Of a stretch of DNA of 64,000 nt, positions 8,308-15,896 are shown in pieces. Every line of letters starts with the position of its first letter. Positions within the stretch are counted from its first letter, which is position 1. Below the pieces are notes generated by a model that saw only the letters and a list, made by a program, of their open reading frames with translations, had not been told where the DNA came from and did no database searches. The DNA comes from Tianweitania sediminis. Lineage in GTDB: Bacteria > Pseudomonadota > Alphaproteobacteria > Rhizobiales > Rhizobiaceae. Where the stretch lies: the NCBI RefSeq assembly GCF_017813335.1, contig NZ_JAGIYY010000009.1, positions 62,001-126,000 of the forward strand. Direction: 5' to 3'. The position numbers were made by a program, and so were the translations under genes.

Positions 8308-8973
8308 TCAGATACCCGCGGCGCGTTGCAAAGCCGGAACGAGATCGCCATAACCGGTGAAGCGATACTCGTAGTCGAGCTTCAGATAATCGGCCGCCCA
8401 CCGGGCTTTCGCCTGGAGTTCGGCATCTTCGGTTTGCGCGAGGTAGACCACCTTCGTGTAGTTTCCGAAGATCATGTCACGCAACTCGGGATGTTGTTCG
8501 AGTTTCAGCGGCTCGATGACGAAGGCTTCGAACTGGCGCGTGATCAGATCGGTCAGGTAAAAGGCAGTGAATTCTTCGTCGATGCGCGCCATGAAGGTGT
8601 CGTTGCCGGTGAAGAAGGCATAGCAGTGCGGACCCGCTATGCGCTCGACACCTTCTTCCGCGCAGATCTTGTCGAGCTCGCCTTGTGTTCCGCATTCCGC
8701 ATAACCGATGAAGATCCGGCGATAGCCCTTTTCTCGGGCCTTGCGGATCTCTTCACGTATCGCCGGCGCAATCTTGTTTGGCTGTACGTGCCAGATCGCA
8801 GGAAGGCAGGTGAGGTCCACGTGATCCAAGGCGTTGGTTTGACGAACCGCGAGCACCTCCCGCGCAATCGCACCGCAGGCGATCACCAACAGCCGGTCAG
8901 CAGTTGGCGCGGCGCTCCCATCGACCGTGGTCGAGACCGCTTCTTCTTTCTCTGCAGTTCGACGCTTCCGCAT
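8308..8973 (-). CDS. DUF1638 protein of the corrinoid cluster
   Basis: 221 residues from ATG 8971-8973. A longer reading upstream would overlap the divergent entericidin gene and has no family likeness, so this start is preferred. After a charged leader (MRKRRTAEKEEAVS) the domain begins LLVIACGAIAREVLA and continues with LPAIWHVQPNKIAPAI, YAECGTQGELDKIC and IAGPHCYAFFTGN. DUF1638 proteins are found beside corrinoid methyltransferase genes in methanogens and in bacteria, suggesting a role with the corrinoid protein or its cofactor; no reaction is established. Conserved Cys residues (CGA, ECGTQG, HCYAF) could bind a metal or cobamide. No signal peptide is seen. Confidence 0.82.
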   Translation of the reverse strand: MRKRRTAEKEEAVSTTVDGSAAPTADRLLVIACGAIAREVLAVRQTNALDHVDLTCLPAIWHVQPNKIAPAIREEIRKAREKGYRRIFIGYAECGTQGELDKICAEEGVERIAGPHCYAFFTGNDTFMARIDEEFTAFYLTDLITRQFEAFVIEPLKLEQHPELRDMIFGNYTKVVYLAQTEDAELQAKARWAADYLKLDYEYRFTGYGDLVPALQRAAGI

Positions 8974-9030
8974 GGGAACTATCGTAGCACCTTTCCGTTG
9001 TGGGAGCGAAAACAACTCGAGGGACAAACA

Positions 9031-9186
9031 ATGACCTACTCGCGTATTGCCACCGTCGCCGTTTTGGGCGCTGCCCTTCTTTCCGCCGCTTGCGCCAACA
9101 CGATCCGCGGCGTTGGTGCCGACACGGCAAATACCGTCAACGCTACGCAGTCTGCCGGTGCCAACGTTGCGAAGGCTGCCCAGTAG
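9031..9186 (+). CDS. Entericidin-family small lipoprotein
   Basis: 51 residues. It begins MTYSRIATVAVLGAALLSAAC, a lipoprotein signal with lipobox LSAAC and the acylated Cys at 21. The mature part is only about 31 residues (ANTIRGVGADTANTVNATQS), typical of entericidin A/B-like proteins. GAGGGA precedes the ATG. In enterobacteria entericidins form a toxin/antidote lipoprotein pair, but single copies in alphaproteobacteria are of unknown function. It is divergent from the DUF1638 gene and runs toward the corrinoid gene, with a strong terminator between. Confidence 0.8.
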   Translation: MTYSRIATVAVLGAALLSAACANTIRGVGADTANTVNATQSAGANVAKAAQ

Positions 9187-9241
9187 GAACACACGAAAGC
9201 GCGAACTGGACGCCGCGATCCGCCGCCGCCAGTTCAACTAA

Positions 9242-9277
9242 AACAAAGGCCGCGATGGATGTCGCGGCCTTTGTTTC
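9242..9277. terminator. Strong bidirectional terminator between entericidin and corrinoid-protein genes
   Basis: AAACAAAGGCCGCG (9242-9255) and CGCGGCCTTTGTTT (9264-9277) form a perfect 14-base stem around an 8-base loop. T-rich ends occur on both strands. It can end both the rightward entericidin transcript and the leftward corrinoid-protein transcript. Confidence 0.85.
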
Positions 9278-9295
9278 GTTTCCTGGCGGTCCCGT

Positions 9296-9994
9296 TCACG
9301 CAGACGCGTGGACGTTGTGACGGCGTTTCATGTAGTCCTTCGCTGTTTCAACAGCGACCGCGGCATCACGACAATAAGCGTCTGCGCCAACCGCCTTGCC
9401 GAACTCCTCGTTGAGCGGGGCACCGCCCACCAGAACCACGTAGTCGTCGCGGATGCCCTTTTCCTTCATCGTGTCGATCACGACTTTCATGTAGGGCATC
9501 GTGGTGGTGAGCAGCGCCGACATGCCGATGATGTCAGGCTGATGCTCCTCGATCGCGTTCAGGTAATTCTCAACCGGATTGTTGATGCCGAGATCGATCA
9601 CGTCGAAGCCGGCGCCTTCCATCATCATGCCGACGAGGTTCTTGCCGATGTCGTGGATGTCGCCCTTCACCGTGCCGATCACCATCTTGCCCTGCTTCGG
9701 CGCGTTGGTGGCGGCGAGAAGCGGCCGCAGGATGAACATGCCGGCCTTCATGGCATTCGCTGAAAGCAGCACTTCCGGAACAAAGAGAATGCCGTCGCGA
9801 AAGTCTTCGCCAACGATGCGCATGCCTTCCACGAGCGCCTCGGTCAGGACTCTGTAAGGCTCCCAGCCCCGCTCAAGCAGGATGTTCGTGCCTTCCTCGA
9901 TTTCCTCCTTGAGGCCATCGTAAAGGTCGTCATGCATCTGCTGGACGAGTTCATCGTCGGACAGTTCTGAAAGGATGATTTCATCGTCGGACAT
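9296..9994 (-). CDS. Corrinoid (B12)-binding methyl carrier protein, MtgC/MtbC-like
   Basis: 232 residues from ATG 9992-9994, with GGGAG upstream. It carries the methyl group on cobalamin between the MttB-family protein and the pterin methyltransferase. Residues 10-95 are the helical cap domain (B12-binding_2). From about 100 comes the Rossmann-like B12 domain with GDIHDIGKNLV, giving the DxHxxG signature (Asp112, His114, Gly117) whose His is the lower cobalt ligand. SALLTTT near 160 and VLVGGAPL near 190 complete the base-off/His-on set. It is divergent from the MttB-family gene (245 bases between starts), a classic pairing of carrier and first methyltransferase. A terminator follows its stop. 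Confidence 0.92.
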   Translation of the reverse strand: MSDDEIILSELSDDELVQQMHDDLYDGLKEEIEEGTNILLERGWEPYRVLTEALVEGMRIVGEDFRDGILFVPEVLLSANAMKAGMFILRPLLAATNAPKQGKMVIGTVKGDIHDIGKNLVGMMMEGAGFDVIDLGINNPVENYLNAIEEHQPDIIGMSALLTTTMPYMKVVIDTMKEKGIRDDYVVLVGGAPLNEEFGKAVGADAYCRDAAVAVETAKDYMKRRHNVHASA

Positions 9995-10077
9995 GCGGGG
10001 CTCCCAAATTGCGGCTGCTCCATCAGCAACGCGCAACGCTGCTAGCTTATTCCTCAAAGTGCCGCGACGGCATAGCC

Positions 10078-10145
10078 ATTTTGCGACGTCAGGCGAGAAG
10101 AAAAGCGACTGAAGGCTGCATCACTACCTTGTCGATTTTGCGACA
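10078..10145. promoter_or_regulatory. Repeated ATTTTGCGAC motif and TGTCG-N6-CGACA dyad in the divergent mtgC-like/mttB promoter region
   Basis: The 245 bases between the corrinoid-protein and MttB-family starts contain ATTTTGCGAC twice, at 10078-10087 and 10135-10144. The second copy is inside the perfect dyad TGTCGATTTTGCGACA (10130-10145). Position between two divergent genes of one pathway suggests an operator for a shared regulator. The flanking AraC-, LysR- and XRE-type regulators are all candidates. Confidence 0.45.
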
Positions 10146-10239
10146 CCTGCTGGCGCTGGGAAACCGTTTCCGAGAAGGTGCTTGACTACTCTCCGGTTCA
10201 AGGCGTCAAGCAAGGACGCAGACAGGAAAGACAAAGACG

Positions 10240-11817
10240 ATGAGCGATTCAGTTGCGATCGAGCAGGAAGCACCCGGCGGTGGGCGTCGTGGGCGGGGCG
10301 CCAGCGGCGGCGCTGCCGCGCGGCGGGCGGCACGCACGGGCGGCGGACCGGGCACGCAACTCACCTACATCAAGCGCCAGATCAATGTGTTCGAGGTCCT
10401 CAACGAAGAAGGCCTGGCGTTGATCGAAAAGAATGCTGAAACGGTGCTGGAAGAAATCGGCATCGACTTTCGCGACGATGCTGAAGCGCTTGCGATGTGG
10501 AAGGATGCCGGCGCCGACGTCAAAGGCGAAAGAGTGCACTTCCCGCGCGGGCTCTGCCGCTCGCTTCTGAAGACCGCACCTTCGCAGTTCACGCAGCATG
10601 CCCGCAATCCGGAGCGCTCCGTGCAGATCGGCGGCAAGGCCACCGTTTTTGCACCGGTTTACGGACCGCCTTTTGTCCGCGACCTGGAAGGCAATCGCCG
10701 CTACGCGACCATCGAGGACTTCCGCAATTTCGTGAAGCTCGCCTACATGGCGCCGTCCATCCACCATTCCGGTGGCACGGTTTGCGAGCCGGTGGACGTT
10801 CCGGTGAACAAGCGTCACCTGGACATGATCCACGCGCATATGACGCTTTCGGACAAGCCGTTCATGGGATCGGTTACGGCGCCTGAGCGTGCCGAGGACA
10901 CGGTCGCCATGGCGAAGATCCTGTTCGGCGACGAGTTCGTTGAGAACAACACGGTGATCATCAACCTGATCAACGCCAACTCGCCGATGGTGTTCGACGA
11001 GACCATGCTGGGCGCGCTCAAGGTTTATGCACGCAACAACCAGGCCTGCATCGTCACCCCCTTCATCCTGGCCGGTGCGATGAGCCCGGTCACGGTAGCG
11101 GGCACGCTGACGCAAGTGCTGGCCGAGGTGCTCGCCGGTGCTTCCTTCACGCAGCTTGTGCGCCCCGGTGCGCCGGTGCTGTTCGGCACATTCGCCTCAT
11201 CGATCTCCATGCAATCGGGTGCGCCGACCTTCGGAACGCCGGAACCGTCGCTCGTGTCCTATGGCGCAGCACAGCTTGCCCGCCGTCTGGGCCTGCCGTT
11301 CCGCACCGGCGGATCGCTTTGCGCTTCCAAGGTGCCGGACGCGCAGGCAGCCTATGAAAGCGCCAATACCTTGAACTCGACGCTGCTCGCCGGCACCAAC
11401 TTCGTGCTCCATTCGGCTGGCTGGCTCGAGGGTGGCCTCGCATCCTGTTATGAAAAGTTCATGATGGATGTGGACCAGCTCGGCATGGCGCAGAAGCTGG
11501 CCGAAGGCGTTGACCTCAGTGAAAACGGTCAGGCGATGGATGCCATCCGTCAGGTTGGCCCCGGCAGTCACTTCCTTGGCTGCGACCACACGCAGGCGAA
11601 TTTCCAGACGGCGTTCTACCGGTCTAGCATTGCCGACAACAATTCCTACGAGCAGTGGCTGGCCGAAGGCGAAAAGACCGCTCCGCAACGGGCAAACGAG
11701 CTCGCGCGCCGCTGGCTGGAAAGCTACGAGGCTCCAGCTCTGGATGCCGGCATTGCAGACGGCTTGAAGGACTTCATCGCCAAGAAGAAGGAGTCGATGC
11801 CCGACGCCTTCACTTGA
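10240..11817 (+). CDS. MttB-family methyltransferase without pyrrolysine (quaternary amine:corrinoid)
   Basis: 525 residues, the MttB/PF06253 length, read through without any internal TAG, so it is the non-pyrrolysine type represented by glycine betaine methyltransferase MtgB. Such enzymes transfer a methyl from a quaternary amine (glycine betaine, proline betaine, carnitine and similar) to the corrinoid protein. After a Gly/Arg/Ala-rich leader (residues 12-38) the family body begins LTYIKRQINVFEVL. IDFRDDAEAL, GGKATVFAPVYGPPFVRDL, HHSGGTVCEP, TPFILAGAMSPVT and GSHFLGCDHTQANF follow. AGGAAAG precedes the ATG. It is divergent from the corrinoid-protein gene. Substrate is not determined; the nearby betaine-homocysteine methyltransferase and GbdR-like fragment favour a betaine. 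Confidence 0.9.
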   Translation: MSDSVAIEQEAPGGGRRGRGASGGAAARRAARTGGGPGTQLTYIKRQINVFEVLNEEGLALIEKNAETVLEEIGIDFRDDAEALAMWKDAGADVKGERVHFPRGLCRSLLKTAPSQFTQHARNPERSVQIGGKATVFAPVYGPPFVRDLEGNRRYATIEDFRNFVKLAYMAPSIHHSGGTVCEPVDVPVNKRHLDMIHAHMTLSDKPFMGSVTAPERAEDTVAMAKILFGDEFVENNTVIINLINANSPMVFDETMLGALKVYARNNQACIVTPFILAGAMSPVTVAGTLTQVLAEVLAGASFTQLVRPGAPVLFGTFASSISMQSGAPTFGTPEPSLVSYGAAQLARRLGLPFRTGGSLCASKVPDAQAAYESANTLNSTLLAGTNFVLHSAGWLEGGLASCYEKFMMDVDQLGMAQKLAEGVDLSENGQAMDAIRQVGPGSHFLGCDHTQANFQTAFYRSSIADNNSYEQWLAEGEKTAPQRANELARRWLESYEAPALDAGIADGLKDFIAKKKESMPDAFT

Positions 11818-11821
11818 AAGG

Positions 11822-11889
11822 AGCCCGAGTCAGGCCGGGCTAAAGTGGCCAACATGATCCACCACGACGTTTGGAGAAGTGCCTTCTCC
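11822..11889. terminator. Two hairpins between the convergent MttB-family and DUF1206 genes
   Basis: AGCCCG/CGGGCT (11822-11827 with 11836-11841, 8-base loop) lies just after the MttB-family stop. GGAGAAG/CTTCTCC (11873-11879 with 11883-11889, 3-base loop) follows. Neither has a long T run, so they may stabilise 3' ends or terminate with Rho. Confidence 0.4.
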
Positions 11890-11937
11890 GAACCGAAATG
11901 ATCTTGCGCGCGATGATCTCTGCTAAAGTTGCAGGGT

Positions 11938-12744
11938 TCAGGTGACTTCCACGCGCCGCCAGCGTGCTTCAGCGAATGAATAAAGCGCGAAGGCAAGAAG
12001 GCCGAGTGCCGTCAAGATCAGGAGAATGCGGCCGGCCGGCAGGTCGCGGATAAAGCTCAGCGCGTCATCGGTGCCCGGCTGCCCGCCAGCCAGGGTGCCG
12101 CCGTAGAACAGAAGGATTGCAAGAACGAGGAAGATCGCGCCGCGGGCGATGAGCCCCGTCATGGCCACCGGTGCGATGACCTTCTTTGTTTCTTCGTCAA
12201 GTTCCATGTACTTTTCGTAGCCGCGGCGCCAAGCCTTGATGAAGTGGGCAATCGCCACGCCCGCTAGGATCAGGGCGAGCAGATAAGCAGCTACCTGCCC
12301 ACCGATAATGCTCGTGACCCACTGCGAGAATGCGCCGGCGCCTTCGCTTTGCGAGGCCGATCCGCGCCACAAGGAGAAGGTGTAGGCGGTCAAGCCGATA
12401 TAGGTGATGCCGGAGGCGAACAGTCCGGCGCGGATCGCTGCTCCCTTGGCTGAGGTTCCGTGATCATCGGGATCGAGGGTAGCTTGGATCAAGCGCCACA
12501 ACGCGTAGGAAAGCAGACCTAGGATCAGAATCACGGCGATGGCAGAGCCGGGCCCGCTTCCCATCAGGGTCTGCACGGCGCCCTTGGAGTCCGCGGCTTG
12601 GCTCTCGTGCCCACGGATGCCGGACAGGAAGGTAAGCCATCCGATCACGAGGTAGACCAGGCCGCGTGCGGCGTAACCAGCCTTTGCCATGGGGCGCACC
12701 CATGGTCTTGCAGCATGGACGGGCACCGAAGCCGTGTTTTGCAT
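11938..12744 (-). CDS. DUF1206 integral membrane protein
   Basis: 268 residues with six predicted membrane segments in three pairs, the DUF1206 pattern. The repeat motif YAARGLVYLVIGW at 22-34 recurs in weaker form as the GITYIGLTAY and GLIARGAIFLVLA segments. ATG 12742-12744 follows AGAGG at 6-8 bases; a GTG three codons earlier would place the ribosome site inside the gene. Function is unknown. It lies leftward and downstream of the betaine-homocysteine methyltransferase gene (63 bases), so could share its transcript, but no functional link is visible. Confidence 0.85.
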   Translation of the reverse strand: MQNTASVPVHAARPWVRPMAKAGYAARGLVYLVIGWLTFLSGIRGHESQAADSKGAVQTLMGSGPGSAIAVILILGLLSYALWRLIQATLDPDDHGTSAKGAAIRAGLFASGITYIGLTAYTFSLWRGSASQSEGAGAFSQWVTSIIGGQVAAYLLALILAGVAIAHFIKAWRRGYEKYMELDEETKKVIAPVAMTGLIARGAIFLVLAILLFYGGTLAGGQPGTDDALSFIRDLPAGRILLILTALGLLAFALYSFAEARWRRVEVT

Positions 12745-12807
12745 ATGCGTCACCTCTTAAACGTTGAGGCTGCAACGAGCAAAGAAGATGACGGTTCCCG
12801 AAGGCGA

Positions 12808-13827
12808 TCAGCTGCGGCGGCGTCTCCGGCCGCTGCCACCTTCACCGGAGCCCGCACCACTCTCGTCGGCCTGCTTGTTGCGCAAGGGACCGATCCGCTC
12901 GACCACCGTTTCGATGGTTGGTCGTTCCGACTTGGCATGCCCGTCGATGGCGTCGCGCATCGCCTTGAGATGAGCGAAGGAGGTGCCGCAGCAACCGCCG
13001 ATAATCTTTGCGCCACTGTCGATCGCTAGCCGGGCGTAATCGGCCATGAGCTCGGGTGTCCCGGAATAATGGATATCGGTGCCACGGAATTCCGGAATGC
13101 CGCAATTGCCTTTGACGATCACGGTAGCGTCGGGCTTGGCAGCCGTCATGTCCAGCAGAGAAGACAGGATGTCGGATGCACCGACACCGCAATTCGCCCC
13201 CACGGCCTGCGGTGCCTGGGGCAGTCCGTCGGCAACCTCATAGATGTCGCGCGGATGGAGCCCCATCATGGAGCGGCCGGCCGTGTCAAAGGACACGGTA
13301 TAGGTATAAGGAAGCCCGACCTTCACGGCCGCTTCGGCGGCGGCGCGTGCTTCAGCGGGCGCGGACATGGTCTCGATCCAGGCGACATCGACGCCGCCGG
13401 CCTTCAAGCCCTCCATCTGCTCGACGAAAGCTTCCACGGCTTGGTCGTAGGTGAGGGCGCCGAGCGGTTCCAGCAGTTCACCGGTCGGACCAACCGATCC
13501 TGCGACGATGACCTTGCGCCCGGCCTTGTCGGCCACGCCGCGGGCGATCCGGGCGGCCTTCTCGTTGAGCTCGTGAACGCGATCCTGCGCATGATGGAGC
13601 TTCAGGCGGTGCCGGGTGCCGCCAAAGGAATTCGTGAGGATGATGTCGGCGCCCGCATCCACGAAGCCCTGATGCAACGCAGCGATCTTTTCTGGCTGAT
13701 CCTCGTTCCAAAGTTCTGGGGCCTCGCCAGACGCGAGACCCATGTTGAAGAGGTTTGTGCCGGTTGCACCGTCGGCAAGCAGAACGCCCTTTTCCGCGAG
13801 CAGTGCCTCGAGCGGAGTTGCCATCAT
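12808..13827 (-). CDS. bmt: Betaine-homocysteine S-methyltransferase
   Basis: 339 residues of the homocysteine S-methyltransferase family (PF02574). It transfers a methyl from glycine betaine to homocysteine, giving methionine and dimethylglycine. Zinc ligands are Cys213 in GANCGVG and Cys279-Cys280 in IIGGCCG. Other signatures are LLADGATGTNLF near 16-28, ILTNSFGG at 63-70 and AGSVGPTGELL near 109. I recall a rhizobial enzyme of this type, Bmt (SMc04325) of S. meliloti, in a comparable setting. The last 20 residues form a Gly/Ser then Arg tail (EGGSGRRRRRS) absent from typical family members. Two ATGs start the gene after AAAGGA; the first is used here. A palindrome upstream may bind a methionine-cycle regulator. 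Confidence 0.9.
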   Translation of the reverse strand: MMATPLEALLAEKGVLLADGATGTNLFNMGLASGEAPELWNEDQPEKIAALHQGFVDAGADIILTNSFGGTRHRLKLHHAQDRVHELNEKAARIARGVADKAGRKVIVAGSVGPTGELLEPLGALTYDQAVEAFVEQMEGLKAGGVDVAWIETMSAPAEARAAAEAAVKVGLPYTYTVSFDTAGRSMMGLHPRDIYEVADGLPQAPQAVGANCGVGASDILSSLLDMTAAKPDATVIVKGNCGIPEFRGTDIHYSGTPELMADYARLAIDSGAKIIGGCCGTSFAHLKAMRDAIDGHAKSERPTIETVVERIGPLRNKQADESGAGSGEGGSGRRRRRS

Positions 13828-13857
13828 GATGTTCCTTTAGCTGAAATGCCATCAACG

Positions 13858-13875
13858 CATAAAGAAGTCTTTATG
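13858..13875. promoter_or_regulatory. Palindrome CATAAAG-AAGT-CTTTATG upstream of bmt
   Basis: A perfect 7+7 inverted repeat with a 4-base spacer, 31 bases before the bmt start codon. It resembles the ATAAAGA/TCTTTAT-type boxes that I recall comparative genomics assigning to the S-adenosylhomocysteine-responsive regulator SahR in proteobacteria; that match is from memory. The placement suits control of methionine formation. Confidence 0.45.
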
Positions 13876-13880
13876 TGCGG

Positions 13881-14720
13881 TCAAGTTGAGGCGCTGTTCT
13901 GCAGCTTGATGGCGTGCGAGGCCGCTTCGTGAGCATGAACCACGGCGCTGCGGATCAGGGTATCAAAGTGGCGGGTGAGGGTGCGCACCGGCTCCGTCGC
14001 ATTCAAGACCAGATACATGTCACCCACGTAGATCGCGGCCCGCATGGAACCGAAGATCGTGTAGGGCACGGAAAAGCGCTCGCGGCCGTCGTAAAGAAAA
14101 AGGCGGAGGGATGGGTAAAGATCATCCAGGAGTTGCGCCATGTGCGCGAGCTGGCGTTTGCGCGCTTCAGCAGGGAAGTCGGACCAGATGCCGAGGCCAT
14201 GGGCGAAGATTTCCAGCGTGTGCCACGGCATGCAGATCTCCATGTCGCTTTCGGGGCGGCGGCTGTAGCCGATGCGCGAATGCGTTTCATCAATCTGGAT
14301 GACGCTGTTGCGGTTCGATCGCTCCGACTCGTAGGCGATCAGTTCGTTGCTGCGCAGAAGGTCGGGGATACCGGCTGGAACATAGCGGACTTTGGTGCCG
14401 CTCGCTTCCGTGTGCCAGCGCGCGAGCAGGGCAGGGTTTTCGCCGCCTTCCTCCATTTCGAGGATCGGGCGCAACTCGCCTGTGAGCCCTTCGTCCTGAC
14501 TGAGGCCAAGCAGCCAATCGAGCGAGACCTGCTGGTCGGCTGCGATGTTGAGCAGCGTTTCAGCACGGGGAAGCCGGGTGGTCGCGCCTGACATCAGTTG
14601 GGAGAGCGCAGACCGATCGATGCCCACACGGGCCGCAAAGGCGGCCTGATGATAGCCGGACCGCTGTAACAGGAGGCGCAGCCGCTCGCGGAAAACCTGC
14701 GAAAGATCTCTTTTGTCCAT
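13881..14720 (-). CDS. XRE-family transcriptional regulator with large C-terminal domain
   Basis: 279 residues from ATG 14718-14720. The Cro/CI-type helix-turn-helix covers residues 5-65 (LSQVFRERLRLLLQRSGYHQ and ALSQLMSGATTRLPR). The following 210 residues match no domain I can name. They contain SDMEICMPWHTLEIFAHGLGIW and a segment reminiscent of a small-molecule sensor. It lies 53 bases upstream of bmt in the same direction and may regulate bmt, itself or the demethylation genes. It is divergent from the desaturase gene. Similar regulators sit beside betaine and MttB genes in rhizobia as far as I recall, but the ligand is unknown. Confidence 0.8.
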   Translation of the reverse strand: MDKRDLSQVFRERLRLLLQRSGYHQAAFAARVGIDRSALSQLMSGATTRLPRAETLLNIAADQQVSLDWLLGLSQDEGLTGELRPILEMEEGGENPALLARWHTEASGTKVRYVPAGIPDLLRSNELIAYESERSNRNSVIQIDETHSRIGYSRRPESDMEICMPWHTLEIFAHGLGIWSDFPAEARKRQLAHMAQLLDDLYPSLRLFLYDGRERFSVPYTIFGSMRAAIYVGDMYLVLNATEPVRTLTRHFDTLIRSAVVHAHEAASHAIKLQNSAST

Positions 14721-14882
14721 TAGCTCACCCCGCACCACTTGCGTTCACAATACACAACACGCGCGGTGTTTGCAGCGCAAGTTAAACATTCTGTGCGCGT
14801 TGTCTCATTGCTTGGCTAAGCTCCTCCTGACAGCATTGTGTCAGGGAGTCGGGGGACTCCTGCGGGGCAACCAGAGGCACTT

Positions 14883-15896
14883 ATGAATCAACGCATCCGC
14901 GCGTCGGGGAGACGTGCGCCTTCCATCGAATGGCCGACTCTGGTCTTGATCGCAGCCTGCTATGGCGGCTGGCTTCTTGCGGGTCTGATGCTCTGGCCGA
15001 GCACTCCACTTCTCTGCCTTCTCGCCCTGTCGCTGGCTGTGGCGATGCAGTCATCGCTGATGCATGAGGCGAGCCATGGCCACCCTACCCGCAAGGCGCT
15101 CGTGAACGAGATCCTGGTCGGTCTCCCGATCGGCCTCGTTTACCCGTTTCGCCGCTTCAAGAAGCTGCATCTGCAGCACCATGCGGACGAGAACCTGACC
15201 GACCCTTTCGATGATCCGGAAAGCTACTATCGGGCGCTTTGGCAGCACCGCACTCTCCCAGCCTGGCTGCAAACGCTTCTTGCGGTCAACAACACGATGG
15301 TCGGTCGGTTCGTAATCGGGCCCGTACTGGCGAACGTCGCCTTCCTGGCAACGGATCTCAAGCTAATCCGAAGCGGCGACAAGGCGGTGCAGAAGGCCTG
15401 GAAGCATCACGCGCTCGGTCTTGCGGTTGTGTTGCCGGTGATCCACTTCGGCTTCGGCCTGCCGCTCTGGCTATACGTGCTGGTGCCGGTCTGGCTTGGG
15501 CAGTCCTTTATCGCGATCCGGACTTTTGCCGAGCATCAATGGTCCGAACGGCCTGATGGACGCACGGTAATCATCGAGCGCTCCCCGCTGTCGTTCCTGT
15601 TTCTCAACAACAACCTGCACCTCGTGCACCACAAGAACCCGACCGTTGCGTGGTACCACCTGCCTGCGCTTTACAAGGCGCGTCGAGCGGAGTGGCAGCA
15701 GATGAACAACGGCTATGTCTTTCCGAACTACCTCGCCTTGCTGAAAGCATATGCGTTCAAGGCCAAGGAGCCGGTGGTGCACCCATTTTTGCGCCGCGCG
15801 CCGGAACTCGGACGCGCTTTCCGCCCACGCGTTTTCTCACGCAGCATGAATGGCGCGGGATCCGTTCCCGTTCCGGCACAGCCACCCAAGGAATGA
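14883..15896 (+). CDS. Membrane fatty-acid desaturase family protein
   Basis: 337 residues of the integral-membrane di-iron desaturase family (PF00487). Hydrophobic segments lie near 18-55 and 150-200. The iron-binding His boxes are HEASH at 61-65 (followed by GH), HLQHH at 96-100 and HLVHH near 240. An in-frame GTG 45 bases upstream is possible, but GAGG lies just before ATG 14883, which fits the family N-terminus. The stop overlaps the start of the next gene by 4 bases, tying it to a PhnD-like protein. Substrates of this subgroup are not known to me: lipid desaturation or hydroxylation, or oxidation of a small molecule, are possible. Confidence 0.82.
   Translation: MNQRIRASGRRAPSIEWPTLVLIAACYGGWLLAGLMLWPSTPLLCLLALSLAVAMQSSLMHEASHGHPTRKALVNEILVGLPIGLVYPFRRFKKLHLQHHADENLTDPFDDPESYYRALWQHRTLPAWLQTLLAVNNTMVGRFVIGPVLANVAFLATDLKLIRSGDKAVQKAWKHHALGLAVVLPVIHFGFGLPLWLYVLVPVWLGQSFIAIRTFAEHQWSERPDGRTVIIERSPLSFLFLNNNLHLVHHKNPTVAWYHLPALYKARRAEWQQMNNGYVFPNYLALLKAYAFKAKEPVVHPFLRRAPELGRAFRPRVFSRSMNGAGSVPVPAQPPKE

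Noticed and set aside
10240-11817. Pyrrolysine-type MttB
   Set aside because: There is no in-frame TAG. The whole family length reads through, so it belongs to the non-pyrrolysine group.
11822-11841. Riboswitch-like hairpin
   Set aside because: A single short stem after a stop codon has no aptamer features, so it is better read as a transcript end.
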